DNA of 64,000 bases from Streptomyces sp. 11x1 (lineage in GTDB: Bacteria; Actinomycetota; Actinomycetes; Streptomycetales; Streptomycetaceae). A model generated the notes under the pieces. It did not search any database. It worked only from the letters and a program-made list of their open reading frames with translations, and had not been told where the DNA came from. Below, one piece after another: positions 55,341 to 63,975 of this stretch. Position 1 is the stretch's first letter. Every line of letters begins with the position of its first letter. The stretch spans positions 3,286,001-3,350,000 of the forward strand of contig NZ_CP122458.1 in NCBI RefSeq assembly GCF_032598905.1. The letters run 5' to 3'. Made by a program: the position numbers and the translations under genes.

Positions 55341-56279
55341 ATGAGCGACACTTCCCCCTACGGCTTCGAGCTTGTGCGGCGTGGATACGACCGCGCTCAG
55401 GTGGACGAACGTATCTCCAAGCTCGTCTCCGACCGTGACTCCGCTCTCGCCCGCATCACCGCTCTGGAGAAGCGCATCGAGGAGCTCCACCTCGAGACGC
55501 AGAACGCCCAGGCGGCGGTGACCGACGCCGAGCCGTCCTACGCCGGTCTCGGCGCGCGCGTCGAGAAGATCCTCCGCCTCGCCGAGGAGGAGGCGAAGGA
55601 CCTGCGCGAGGAGGCCCGCCGCGCCGCCGAGCAGCACCGTGAGCTCGCCGAGTCGGCGGCCCAGCAGGTGCGCAACGACGCGGAGTCCTTCTCCGCGGAG
55701 CGCAAGGCCAAGGCCGAGGACGAGGGCGTCCGGATCGTCGAGAAGGCCAAGAGCGACGCTTCGCAGCTGCGTGCCGAGGCGCAGAAGGACGCGCAGTCCA
55801 AGCGCGAGGAGGCGGACGCCCTCTTCGAGGAGACCCGTGCGAAGGCCGCGCAGGCCGCCGCCGACTTCGAGACGAACCTCGCCAAGCGCCGCGAGCAGTC
55901 CGAGCGCGACCTGGCGTCGCGTCAGCAGAAGGCCGAGAAGCGTCTCGCGGAGATCGAGCACCGCGCGGAGCAGCTGCGGCTGGAGGCCGAGAAGCTGCGC
56001 ACCGACGCCGAGCGCCGTGCCCGCCAGACGGTGGAGACCGCGCAGCGTCAGGCCGAGGACATCGTCGCGGACGCGAACGCCAAGGCGGACCGGATCCGTT
56101 CGGAATCCGAGCGCGAGCTGGCGGCGCTCACCAACCGCCGCGACTCGATCAACGCCCAGCTGACGAACGTGCGCGAGATGCTGGCGACCCTCACGGGTGC
56201 GGCGGTCGCCGCCGCGGGCACGCCGGTCACCGACGACGAGCCGATCTCCCGCGGGGTTCCGGCCCAGCAGTCCCGGTAA
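55341..56279 (+). CDS. filP: Intermediate-filament-like protein FilP
   Basis: 312 aa. FilP forms filaments that stiffen hyphae and interacts with Scy and DivIVA. The N-terminus (SPYGFELVRRGYDRAQVDER) is the DivIVA-like head, residues ~60-270 are coiled coil (AEEEAKDLREEARRAAEQHR), and the C-terminus has TNRRDSINAQLTNVREMLA, the same ending type as in Scy. Ribosome site CAGGAACC precedes the ATG. A -10-like TAGGAT is near 55298. The 257 bp between scy and filP contains a lower-GC patch with three CTGTGC repeats. Confidence 0.95.
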   Translation: MSDTSPYGFELVRRGYDRAQVDERISKLVSDRDSALARITALEKRIEELHLETQNAQAAVTDAEPSYAGLGARVEKILRLAEEEAKDLREEARRAAEQHRELAESAAQQVRNDAESFSAERKAKAEDEGVRIVEKAKSDASQLRAEAQKDAQSKREEADALFEETRAKAAQAAADFETNLAKRREQSERDLASRQQKAEKRLAEIEHRAEQLRLEAEKLRTDAERRARQTVETAQRQAEDIVADANAKADRIRSESERELAALTNRRDSINAQLTNVREMLATLTGAAVAAAGTPVTDDEPISRGVPAQQSR

Positions 56280-56448
56280 CACGGTCGCCTGACGGCCACG
56301 GCCGGAAGAGGCACCTTCGGGCCCGCGTCTCCCCTCCGGGGGGCGCGGGCCTTTGGTGTTCGGGGGTGGTGACGGGCGCCGCCCAGCCGTGATGGCGATG
56401 CCCAAGAGCTCGGGGGCTTCTGTTGTCGCGCGGCTGACGGCCGTACGT

Positions 56449-56476
56449 GGCTGGTCGCGCAGTTCCCCACGGCCCT
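56449..56476 (+). repeat. Dispersed 3'-end element, copy g (degenerate)
   Basis: GGCTGGTCGCGCAGTTCCCC followed by ACGGCCC lies 170 bp beyond filP, in filP sense. It keeps the GCGCAGTTCCCC core but differs afterwards. Confidence 0.6.
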
Positions 56477-56533
56477 TGTGGGGGCTGGACCGTGGTCATC
56501 AGTACTCCGGTGGCAGGGGTTCTGCGGCCGTTT

Positions 56534-56539
56534 TAGCGT
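56534..56539 (+). promoter_or_regulatory. -10-like hexamer of the first ABC pair
   Basis: TAGCGT ends 7 nt before the ATG at 56546; the same hexamer occurs before nucS. It predicts a leaderless transcript. Confidence 0.4.
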
Positions 56540-56545
56540 GACCGC

Positions 56546-57514
56546 ATGATCGAGCTCGACGGGCTGACCAAGCGGTATGGCGAGAAGGTCGCGGTGAACA
56601 ATCTGACTTTCGCCGTGCGGCCCGGACTCGTGACCGGTTTTCTCGGGCCGAACGGCGCCGGGAAATCGACGACGATGCGCATGATCCTGGGGCTCGACCG
56701 CCCGACGGCCGGGGACGTCCGGATCGACGGCACGCACTACGACCGCCTGAGGGACCCTCTGACGTACATCGGCGCGCTCCTGGACGCAAAGGCCATGCAC
56801 GGCGGCCGCAGCGCCTTCAACCATCTGCTGTGCCTCGCGCAGAGCAACGGGATCCCCAGGGCCCGCGTGCACGAGGTGCTGGACACGGTCGGACTGACGT
56901 CGGTGGCGCGGAAGAAGGCGAAGGGGTTCTCGCTGGGGATGGGACAGCGGCTCGGCATCGCCGGCGCGCTGCTCGGCGACCCGCGGATCCTGATGTTCGA
57001 CGAGCCCGTCAACGGCCTCGACCCCGAGGGCATCCACTGGATCCGCAACCTGATGAAGTCCCTCGCGGCCCAGGGCCGGACCGTGTTCGTGTCGTCGCAC
57101 CTGATGAGCGAGATGGCGCTGACCGCCGACCACCTCGTGGTGATCGGACAGGGCCGGCTCCTCGCCGACACCTCCATGGCTCTGTTCATCCAGCAGAACT
57201 CACGGTCGTACGTGCGGATCCGCACCCCGCAGCACGAACAGTTGCTCGACGCTCTGCACACCGTCGGTGTCATGGTCGTGCAGACGGGCGACGGAGCCCT
57301 GGAGGTGGACGGCGGGAAATCGGAGCAGATCGGCGAACTGGCCGGCCGGCACGGCATCGTGCTGCACGAGCTGAGCCCCCGACAGGCGTCACTGGAGGAG
57401 GCGTTCATGCGGCTGACCGCCGAGTCGGTGGAGTACCACGCGCACGACGGCACCCCGGTGGCGAGCCCGTCGCCCGCCCCCGCCTGGGGCGCCGGCTGGA
57501 AGCGGGAGGGCTGA
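56546..57514 (+). CDS. ABC exporter ATPase, pair 1
   Basis: 322 aa. Walker A GPNGAGKST (~residues 33-41), signature FSLGMGQRLGIA and Walker B ILMFDEPVNGLDPEG are intact, and the C-terminal ~100 residues (STSMALFIQQNSRSYVRI onward) are the DrrA-like accessory domain. Partner permease starts 3 bp after the stop. Streptomyces pairs of this type export lipophilic compounds or affect cell envelope; substrate unknown. Confidence 0.9.
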   Translation: MIELDGLTKRYGEKVAVNNLTFAVRPGLVTGFLGPNGAGKSTTMRMILGLDRPTAGDVRIDGTHYDRLRDPLTYIGALLDAKAMHGGRSAFNHLLCLAQSNGIPRARVHEVLDTVGLTSVARKKAKGFSLGMGQRLGIAGALLGDPRILMFDEPVNGLDPEGIHWIRNLMKSLAAQGRTVFVSSHLMSEMALTADHLVVIGQGRLLADTSMALFIQQNSRSYVRIRTPQHEQLLDALHTVGVMVVQTGDGALEVDGGKSEQIGELAGRHGIVLHELSPRQASLEEAFMRLTAESVEYHAHDGTPVASPSPAPAWGAGWKREG

Positions 57515-57516
57515 CC

Positions 57517-58287
57517 ATGGCCGCCGTCCAGGTCGTCCGCTCGGAGTGGACCAAGATCCGTTCGGTGGCGTCCACGGTGTGGACGCTGTCGCTGGCCGGG
57601 CTCGTCACCGCCGCGCTCGGCGTGCTGATCTCCCTGCTGTCGAAGAACGAGTTCGACAATCTGAGCCGCGACGACCGGCTCTCGTTCGACCCCACCTTCA
57701 TCAGCTTCGCGGGCATGGCCCTCGGCCAGCTGGCGATGATCGTGTTCGGCGTGCTGGTGGTGTCGAACGAGTACAGCACCGGCATGATCCGGACCTCGCT
57801 CGCCGCCGTGCCGCAGCGCGGCACCTTCCTCTTCAGCAAGATCGCGGTGGCCACCGCACCAGCTTTCGCGGTGGGGCTCGTGACCAGCTTCGTGACGTTC
57901 TTCCTGGGGCAGGCGATGCTCGGCCCGTACCGGGCCGAGATCGGCGATCCGGGTGTGCTGCGCGCGGTCTTCGGCGGCGGGCTCTACATGACCCTGATCG
58001 CGGTGTTCTCGATGGGCGTCGCGGCGATGCTGCGCAGCCCGATGCTGTCGCTCGGCATCCTGATGCCGTTCTTCTTCCTGATCTCCAACATCCTCGGCAA
58101 CGTCGGTGCCACCGAGAAGGTCGGCCGCTACCTCCCCGACCAAGCCGGCAGCAAGATCATGCAGGTGGTCACCCCGGTGGACGACGACACCCCGTACGGG
58201 CCCTGGGGCGGTCTCGCCGTCATGGCGCTGTGGGTGGCCGCGGCCCTGCTCGGCGGATATCTGACACTGAAGCGACGCGACGCGTGA
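57517..58287 (+). CDS. ABC exporter permease, pair 1
   Basis: 256 aa, ATG 57517. Six hydrophobic segments of the ABC-2 type (e.g. WTLSLAGLVTAALGVLISLL near 20-39, FVTFFLGQAMLG near 125). The N-terminal VVRSEWTKIRSVASTVWTL is the ABC-2 entry signature. Three tandem 8-bp GATCAGGC repeats begin at its stop codon. It is homologous to the permease of pair 2. Confidence 0.88.
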   Translation: MAAVQVVRSEWTKIRSVASTVWTLSLAGLVTAALGVLISLLSKNEFDNLSRDDRLSFDPTFISFAGMALGQLAMIVFGVLVVSNEYSTGMIRTSLAAVPQRGTFLFSKIAVATAPAFAVGLVTSFVTFFLGQAMLGPYRAEIGDPGVLRAVFGGGLYMTLIAVFSMGVAAMLRSPMLSLGILMPFFFLISNILGNVGATEKVGRYLPDQAGSKIMQVVTPVDDDTPYGPWGGLAVMALWVAAALLGGYLTLKRRDA

Positions 58288-58309
58288 TCAGGCGATCAGG
58301 CGATCAGGC
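58286..58309 (+). repeat. Three tandem 8-bp repeats at the permease stop
   Basis: GATCAGGC occurs at 58286-58293, 58294-58301 and 58302-58309 without interruption, the first overlapping the TGA. Confidence 0.8.
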
Positions 58310-58485
58310 GTCTGACCAGCGGTTACGTACATGCCAAAGCAACCGGCCCGTGACCTGCGAGGTTTTGCTTCCTCTTGGGCGGAACCGTCAGCGCACCGAT
58401 AAGCTCCTAATCCTTACGGGGGCGTGCGCCCCGACGTCCTGAGACGAGTCCGAGACGTCACGAAACCGTTCGATGGGTGCGGAGC

Positions 58486-59775
58486 ATGATCGAGGCAGTC
58501 GGCCTGACGAAGCGCTATGGCGCCAAGACGGCCGTGTACAACCTTTCCTTCCAGGTGCGGCCAGGGGCCGTCACCGGCTTCCTGGGCCCCAATGGCTCGG
58601 GCAAGTCGACGACGATGCGCATGATCCTCGGCCTGGACAATCCCACTTCCGGGCAGGTGACGATCGGCGGCTACCCGTACCGCAAGCTGCCGAACGCGGC
58701 CCGCCAGGTCGGCGCGCTCCTCGACGCCAAGGCGGTGCACGGCGGCCGGCACGCCCGCAACCACCTGCTGTCCCTGGCCCAGCTGTCGGGCATCCCGGCC
58801 CGCCGGGTGGACGAGGTGCTCGGTGTCGTCGGCCTGCAGGACGTGGCCAAGAAGCGCTCCAACGGCTTCTCCCTCGGCATGGGCCAGCGGCTCGGCATCG
58901 CCGCCGCCCTGCTCGGCGACCCCCAGGTGCTGCTCTTCGACGAGCCGGTCAACGGCCTCGACCCCGAGGGCATCCTCTGGGTGCGCAACCTGATGAAGGC
59001 GCTCGCCGCCGAGGGCCGCACGGTCTTCGTCTCCTCGCACCTGATGAGCGAGATGGCCCTGACCGCCGACCACCTGATCGTGATCGGGCGCGGGCAGCTG
59101 CTCTCCGACATGAGCATCAAGGACTTCATCTCGGCGAACTCCGCCGACTTCGCGCGCGTCCGCACCCCGGACAGCGAACCGCAGCAGCGCGAGAAGCTGA
59201 CGGCGGCGCTGACCGAGGCGGGGGGCCAAGTGCTGCCCGAGCAGGACGGGGCACTGCGTGTCATGGGTCTGCCGCTCCCCCGGATCAGCGACCTCGCGCA
59301 CGGCGCCGATGTACGGCTGTGGGAGCTGTCGCCGCACCAGGCCTCGCTGGAGGAGGCGTACATGCGGATGACGCAGGGCGCCGTCGACTACCGCTCGACG
59401 ACCGACCAGAAGGCAGGCCTGCAGCAGCCCCTGCCGCCCGGCGCGCAGCCGCCGATGCCGGTACCCGGACAGGGCCAGCCGGGCTGGTACGCGCCTCCGG
59501 CACCGCAGCAGGGCGGCCAGCCGTACGCGCCGCAGGGCCACCCGGCGCCGCAGGGCCAGCCGCCGGCCGGTCCCTACGGTGCTCCGGCGCCCGGGGCGCC
59601 CGCGTCGGCGCCCGCGCAGCCCCAGCCGAACCCGTACGCCCAGTCCGCGCCCCCGGCCGCGCCCCAGGCACCCGCGCAGCCCGCCGCCGCGCCGACCCCG
59701 GCGTCGGCCCCCTCCCCCGCACCCGCGGCCCCCGCGCCCGCCGCCGACCTGACGAAGTCCGAGGACGCCCGATGA
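58486..59775 (+). CDS. ABC exporter ATPase, pair 2, with Pro/Ala/Gln-rich tail
   Basis: 429 aa from ATG 58486, chosen by alignment with the pair-1 protein (MIELDGLTKRYG / MIEAVGLTKRYG); GTG 58477 would add three residues. Walker A GPNGSGKST, signature FSLGMGQRLGIA and Walker B VLLFDEPVNGLDPEG are present. After ~308 residues there is a ~120-residue disordered tail rich in Pro, Gln, Ala and Gly (APPAPQQGGQPYAPQG etc.) absent from pair 1. Its stop overlaps the permease ATG. Confidence 0.88.
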   Translation: MIEAVGLTKRYGAKTAVYNLSFQVRPGAVTGFLGPNGSGKSTTMRMILGLDNPTSGQVTIGGYPYRKLPNAARQVGALLDAKAVHGGRHARNHLLSLAQLSGIPARRVDEVLGVVGLQDVAKKRSNGFSLGMGQRLGIAAALLGDPQVLLFDEPVNGLDPEGILWVRNLMKALAAEGRTVFVSSHLMSEMALTADHLIVIGRGQLLSDMSIKDFISANSADFARVRTPDSEPQQREKLTAALTEAGGQVLPEQDGALRVMGLPLPRISDLAHGADVRLWELSPHQASLEEAYMRMTQGAVDYRSTTDQKAGLQQPLPPGAQPPMPVPGQGQPGWYAPPAPQQGGQPYAPQGHPAPQGQPPAGPYGAPAPGAPASAPAQPQPNPYAQSAPPAAPQAPAQPAAAPTPASAPSPAPAAPAPAADLTKSEDAR

Positions 59776-60638
59776 GCACGCCCCAGCCGCACCTCGCGCA
59801 GCAGCCGCCCGCCCCCGCCTGGCAGGGCGCGCCGGGCACTTCGTACACCTCACCGATCCCGATCGTGCGCACCCACCTCGGGCACGCGATCTCCTCCGAG
59901 TGGACGAAGATCAAGTCGGTCCGCTCGACGCTGTGGACGCTGGGCGTCTTCGTCGTCCTGGTGGTCGGCCTCGGTCTGCTCTTCGCCATGATCGCCGCCT
60001 CCACGGACATGAACCTGGAGGGCGAGTCACCGCTGGGCCTCGGTCTGTTCGGACTGATGATCGGCAGCGTCTGCGTCATCACGCTCGGGGTGCTGACCAC
60101 CGCGTCCGAGTACGGCACGGGGATGATCCGGACCACGATGACGGCCTGCCCGAGCCGGGGCCGGGTGCTGTTCGCGAAGGCCATCGTGTTCTTCGCGCTC
60201 ACCTTCACCGTCACCCTGGTCACCACCGCGTTCGTCGGCTTCGCCCAGGTGGCGATCCTGGAGGGCAGCGGCGTGGCGAGCCCCGACGGCGAGGAGTGGT
60301 TCAAGGCCACGGTCGGCGTGAGTCTCTTCCTCGCGCTCTTCGGACTGCTGTCGCTGCTGATGGGCTCGCTGATCCGGCACTCCGCCGGCGCGATCACCAT
60401 CATGCTCGGTGTCTTCCTCGCGCCGCTGGTCATCGCGATCTTCATGTTCTCGGAGTCGCTGAGGGACGTGCAGGAGTTCCTGCTGGAGTACTCGATCCCG
60501 AGTCAGCTCAGCGTCTTCTACGGTGCGGAGATCAGCCAGTCCGGCCCGTCGGGCTGGGACCCGCTGTGGATCATGCTCGCCCTGGTGGCGGCCGGGTTCG
60601 TCGGCGCGTACGCCCTGCTGGAGAAGCGGGACGTCTGA
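59772..60638 (+). CDS. ABC exporter permease, pair 2
   Basis: 288 aa, ATG in an ATGA overlap. A ~35-residue Pro/Gln-rich N-terminus (STPQPHLAQQPPAPAWQGAP) precedes SSEWTKIKSVRSTLWTL, the same entry signature as pair 1, and six TM helices. The Pro-rich segments on both partners of this pair could interact. Substrate unknown. Confidence 0.88.
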   Translation: MSTPQPHLAQQPPAPAWQGAPGTSYTSPIPIVRTHLGHAISSEWTKIKSVRSTLWTLGVFVVLVVGLGLLFAMIAASTDMNLEGESPLGLGLFGLMIGSVCVITLGVLTTASEYGTGMIRTTMTACPSRGRVLFAKAIVFFALTFTVTLVTTAFVGFAQVAILEGSGVASPDGEEWFKATVGVSLFLALFGLLSLLMGSLIRHSAGAITIMLGVFLAPLVIAIFMFSESLRDVQEFLLEYSIPSQLSVFYGAEISQSGPSGWDPLWIMLALVAAGFVGAYALLEKRDV

Positions 60639-60668
60639 CCGAGGACGACGACGGGAGTCCGCGAGGTG

Positions 60669-61031
60669 TCAGAACCTCGGCGCGTTACGGGACCGCTGCA
60701 CCCGCGAGGTACGGCGGTCCTTCGCGTTCCAGCAGGCCTTGTGCCAGTGCCGGCGCTCGTCGACGCCCGAGTGCTCGGGCCAGGCGACGACGTGCGGCAC
60801 CCCCGAGGGGATCATCTGGTCGCAGCCGGGGCAGCGGTAGGTCTTGCCGGCCGCGCTCGCGCCCGCCACATGGCGCACGCTCCACTCCTCGCCCCGCCAG
60901 GGCTCGCTGGTCTGCCAGCCGCCGTACCGGCCCGCCCGGTCCTCCTCCGCACTGCGGCCTGACGGACCCGACAGCCCCGACGAGGCATTGTCCTTGGGGC
61001 GGTTGCGACGCGGGGACACGGGACACCTCAC
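60669..61031 (-). CDS. Small Cys/His protein, probably zinc-binding
   Basis: ~120 aa, GTG start; a GTG 12 bp downstream is an alternative. The N-terminal half is basic and low-complexity; the C-terminal half has YRCPGCDQMIPSGVPH, then HWHKACW, giving C-x2-C and H-x-H-x3-C clusters likely to bind zinc. Conserved proteins of this kind in Streptomyces have been labelled ATP/GTP-binding without evidence, and no P-loop is visible here. Function unknown. Confidence 0.7.
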   Translation of the reverse strand: MRCPVSPRRNRPKDNASSGLSGPSGRSAEEDRAGRYGGWQTSEPWRGEEWSVRHVAGASAAGKTYRCPGCDQMIPSGVPHVVAWPEHSGVDERRHWHKACWNAKDRRTSRVQRSRNAPRF

Positions 61032-61240
61032 GGGGCTATACAGGGAGCAGGGTTGGTGTCCAGCCTACGCGGGCCCGGTGGGGGTACGCGTACGTCGCCA
61101 ATCCCCTCAGAACGCCCTCCGCCCGGCGCATTCTGCAGACAATCCGCAAATCTCGTCGCCAGGCCGTGTCTTCGGCACGTGTCACGGGGTTATGCCGGTG
61201 GGGGAGCTCCCGAGTCGGAGCCGAGGAAGCAGGAAGAGCG

Positions 61241-62269
61241 ATGCACGTAGGAACATTTGTACTGGGCGCCCAGTTCCCCGGCCAAGGCCAGGGGGAGGCG
61301 CTCCACCGGGCGGTACGGACCGCGGAAGTGGCCGACGAGGCGGGCCTGGACGCGGTCTGGCTGGCCGAGCACCACTTCGTGCCGTACGGCACCTGTCCGT
61401 CGGCGATCACGCTCGCCGCGTTGCTGCTGGGGCGCACCCGGCGCATCCGGGTCGGCACGGCGGTCAGCGTACTGCCCACCACGCACCCCGTGGCCCTGGG
61501 CGAACAGGCCGCGCTGCTGCACGTGACCTCCGGGGGGCGCTTCTCCCTGGGCGTCGGGCGCGGCGGGCCGTGGGTCGATCTGGAGGTGTTCGGCTCCGGT
61601 CTCGAGGCGTACGAGAAGGGCTTCCCGGAATCACTCGATCTGCTCATGCGCTGGCTGCGTGAGCCCTTGGTGTCGGCATCGGGGGAACGATTCAGCTTCC
61701 GTGAGGTCCCGGTCGTCCCGAGGCCCGCGGAGGACCTGGACGAGACCCCGGGTCCGGAGGTCGTCGTCGCCTGCACCTCACCGACGAGCGTGAAACTGGC
61801 GGCCGAGCGCGGTCTTTCGATGCTCCTCGGCATGCACGTCGGGGACGAGGAGAAGGCGGAGATGGTCGCGCTGTGGCGCACCTGCGCCCGGGCGGCGGGC
61901 CGTTCGCCGGAGGAGATCTCCGGCGCGGCCCATGTCTCGGCCGGCGTCTGCCAGATCGCGGACCGGCGCACCGACGCCGTGGAGGCGCTCACCAAGGCGA
62001 TGCCGGGCTGGCTGAAGCAGGGCCTCGACGCGCATGTGACCGTCGACGGCCGCGCCCGCGCGATGCGGGACCCGCTGTCCTACACCGAACTCCTCTGCGG
62101 GCTGCACCCGGTGGGCACCCCACGGCTGTGCGCCGACCGGCTCGCGGCGACGAGCGAGCGGACGGGCATCTCCCGCTTCGCCCTGCTCGTCGAGGGCTCC
62201 GGCGATCTGGCGGCGACGGAGGAGAACGTACGGCGACTCGGTGCCGAGGTGCTGCCTCACCTCGGCTGA
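61241..62269 (+). CDS. LLM-class flavin-dependent oxidoreductase (luciferase-like)
   Basis: 342 aa from ATG 61241 with AGGAAG upstream. It is a bacterial-luciferase-like monooxygenase barrel: TAEVADEAGLDAVWLAEHHF, RIRVGTAVSVLPTTHPV and GRFSLGVGRGGPWVDLEVFG are typical, the last being the flavin/loop region. Whether it uses FMN or F420 cannot be told from the motif. The frame is open upstream, but inside unrelated sequence. It stands alone. Confidence 0.88.
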   Translation: MHVGTFVLGAQFPGQGQGEALHRAVRTAEVADEAGLDAVWLAEHHFVPYGTCPSAITLAALLLGRTRRIRVGTAVSVLPTTHPVALGEQAALLHVTSGGRFSLGVGRGGPWVDLEVFGSGLEAYEKGFPESLDLLMRWLREPLVSASGERFSFREVPVVPRPAEDLDETPGPEVVVACTSPTSVKLAAERGLSMLLGMHVGDEEKAEMVALWRTCARAAGRSPEEISGAAHVSAGVCQIADRRTDAVEALTKAMPGWLKQGLDAHVTVDGRARAMRDPLSYTELLCGLHPVGTPRLCADRLAATSERTGISRFALLVEGSGDLAATEENVRRLGAEVLPHLG

Positions 62270-62348
62270 GCCACTGCGGAGAGCTTGCCGCCCCGGTTAC
62301 CGATGCACCTCCCGCAATGGGAGCGGCAAGCTGTGGCGCGTCATGCCC

Positions 62349-62741
62349 TCAGCAGTCCCGGAGTTCCGGGGACTGGTTGAGGAGCTGGCCGCGGATCGAG
62401 GTGAAGCGGGCCAGCCTGTCGTCCGCGGACGGGTCCAGTGGGAACACCGCCACCCGGTGGCAGTTCTGGAAGGCCAGCCGTACACCGAAGTGCCGCTGCA
62501 GCGCGCCGCGAATCGCGTCACTGGCGAGCGCGCGCAGCAACTGCCCGCGCGCCTGCTCGTCCGGCGGGGGCGTCTGGTTGTCGGCGAACTCTCCGCCGTC
62601 GACCTTCAGCTGGGCCACCAGGGAGCTGATCATCTCCCACGCGTAAGGCAGGGAGGTCCGGACGCAGTCGACGAAGGCGGCTTCGTCGACCTCGCCTCGC
62701 TCGGCCTGTTCGAGTAGGGCCGGTGAGACGTCGAGCGACAT
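62349..62741 (-). CDS. SCO5389-family protein
   Basis: 130 aa from ATG 62741 with AGAGGAG upstream. It starts MSLDVSPALLEQAERGEVDE and contains CVRTSLPYAWEMISSLVAQL, then QARGQLLRALASDAIRGALQ and a C-terminal FQNCHRVAVFPL. It appears all-helical, cytosolic and without a known domain. I recognise the family only by its actinobacterial conservation next to nucS. Function unknown. Confidence 0.8.
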   Translation of the reverse strand: MSLDVSPALLEQAERGEVDEAAFVDCVRTSLPYAWEMISSLVAQLKVDGGEFADNQTPPPDEQARGQLLRALASDAIRGALQRHFGVRLAFQNCHRVAVFPLDPSADDRLARFTSIRGQLLNQSPELRDC

Positions 62742-63136
62742 GGGTACTCCTCTCGCACCCCCACGACAACAGGGGTTGACGGACAAGGGCGGAGATCGGG
62801 TCGGCGACCACGCAGAGTGCACGCTTCGCGACCTCCAGTTTCTACGGTAGGCAACCGAACGTGACCGCACCAGGAGATTGCGCGCACCGACTGGGCGTGT
62901 GACGCACACAATCAGCCAATGCCGAACAGGAGTTGACAGCGGCACATGCCGGGGGACGACGAAGGCCCACGTGAGAGACGGGAGGACGTGACGGTGCGCG
63001 ACAGGCGCCGGGCGGGGACGCCGGGCCTGTCGAGCGGTGCCCGCCGGGGCGCGCCGGCAAAGGAGGGAACTCGGGCGCGGGCTGTTGCGGCGGTCGAATC
63101 GCGCGCACCCGTCGGCGTCGAGTAGCGTTGCCGACC
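62742..63136. other. Gene-free region between the SCO5389-family gene and nucS
   Basis: No coding frame is supported. It should contain divergent promoters. GTGTG-ACG-CACAC (62897-62909) is a short palindrome, and CAGGCGCCGGGCG-type GC hairpins lie near 63003-63030. A TTGACA at 62932-62937 has no good -10. A -10-like TAGCGT (63123-63128) precedes nucS by 9 nt. Confidence 0.4.
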
Positions 63137-63808
63137 ATGCGTCTCGTCATTGCCCGCTGCTCCGTCGACTACGCGGGCCGGCTCACCGCCCATCTCCCCT
63201 CGGCCCCCCGCCTGATCCTGGTGAAGGCGGACGGCAGCGTCTCGATCCACGCGGACGACCGGGCCTACAAGCCCCTCAACTGGATGTCGCCGCCCTGCAC
63301 CCTGAAGGAGGGTTCCGGGGACGAGCAGGGCGTCTGGACCGTCATCAACAAGGCGGGCGAGAAGCTCATCATCACGATGGAGGAGGTCCTCCACGACTCC
63401 TCGCACGAGCTGGGTGTCGACCCCGGGCTGATCAAGGACGGCGTCGAGGCGCACCTCCAGGAACTCCTCGCCGACCGCATCGAGACCCTCGGCGAGGGCT
63501 ACACGCTCATCCGCCGCGAGTACATGACGGCCATCGGCCCCGTCGACATCCTGTGCCGGGACGCCGACGGCGCGACCGTGGCGGTGGAGATCAAGCGGCG
63601 CGGTGAGATCGACGGCGTGGAGCAACTCACGCGTTATCTGGAGCTGTTGAACCGCGACCCGCATCTGGCGCCGGTCCGCGGCATCTTCGCCGCCCAGGAG
63701 ATCAAGCCCCAGGCCCGCGTCCTCGCCACCGACCGCGGCATCGGCTGCGCGGTCCTCGACTACGACGCCCTGCGCGGCATCGAGGACGACAAACTGCGTC
63801 TGTTCTAG
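63137..63808 (+). CDS. nucS: Mismatch endonuclease NucS (EndoMS)
   Basis: 223 aa. NucS cuts both strands at certain mismatches and provides mismatch repair in Actinobacteria that lack MutS/MutL. The PD-(D/E)xK nuclease site is VDILC (Asp137), AVEIKRRG (Glu151, Lys153). The N-terminal domain ([16 protein letters not shown]) binds DNA. The C-terminus DDKLRLF is a beta-clamp-binding type peptide, so recruitment by the replication clamp is likely. A -10-like hexamer suggests a leaderless start at ATG 63137. Confidence 0.95.
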   Translation: MRLVIARCSVDYAGRLTAHLPSAPRLILVKADGSVSIHADDRAYKPLNWMSPPCTLKEGSGDEQGVWTVINKAGEKLIITMEEVLHDSSHELGVDPGLIKDGVEAHLQELLADRIETLGEGYTLIRREYMTAIGPVDILCRDADGATVAVEIKRRGEIDGVEQLTRYLELLNRDPHLAPVRGIFAAQEIKPQARVLATDRGIGCAVLDYDALRGIEDDKLRLF

Positions 63809-63870
63809 GCCCTGTCGTCACATTCCCGTCGTCGCCCGAAGGGCGGCCCCGCGGCGTCGTGGGGGTACCT

Positions 63871-63975
63871 CCCGGTCGAGCGCAGCCGAGACCGGGGGAG
63901 CGCGCTCTCGGCGTGCCGGGCACTGACCGGCGTACCGGACGTACTCGGGTCAGTGCCCGGTACGTCGAGAGCGCG
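63871..63975. repeat. Stem-loops and 28-bp inverted repeat after nucS
   Basis: CCCGGTC (63871-63877)/GACCGGG (63890-63896) is a small hairpin in a GTCGAGCGCAGCCGAGAC context I recall as common in Streptomyces genomes. Just after it, 63901-63928 and 63948-63975 form a 28-bp inverted repeat with two mismatches (CGCGCTCTCGGCGTGCCGGG...), spacer 19 bp. It could terminate nucS or a gene beyond the window. Confidence 0.65.

Noticed and set aside
55136..55351. 71-aa minus-strand frame between scy and filP
   Set aside because: It has no ribosome site, overlaps the filP start and lacks third-position GC bias.
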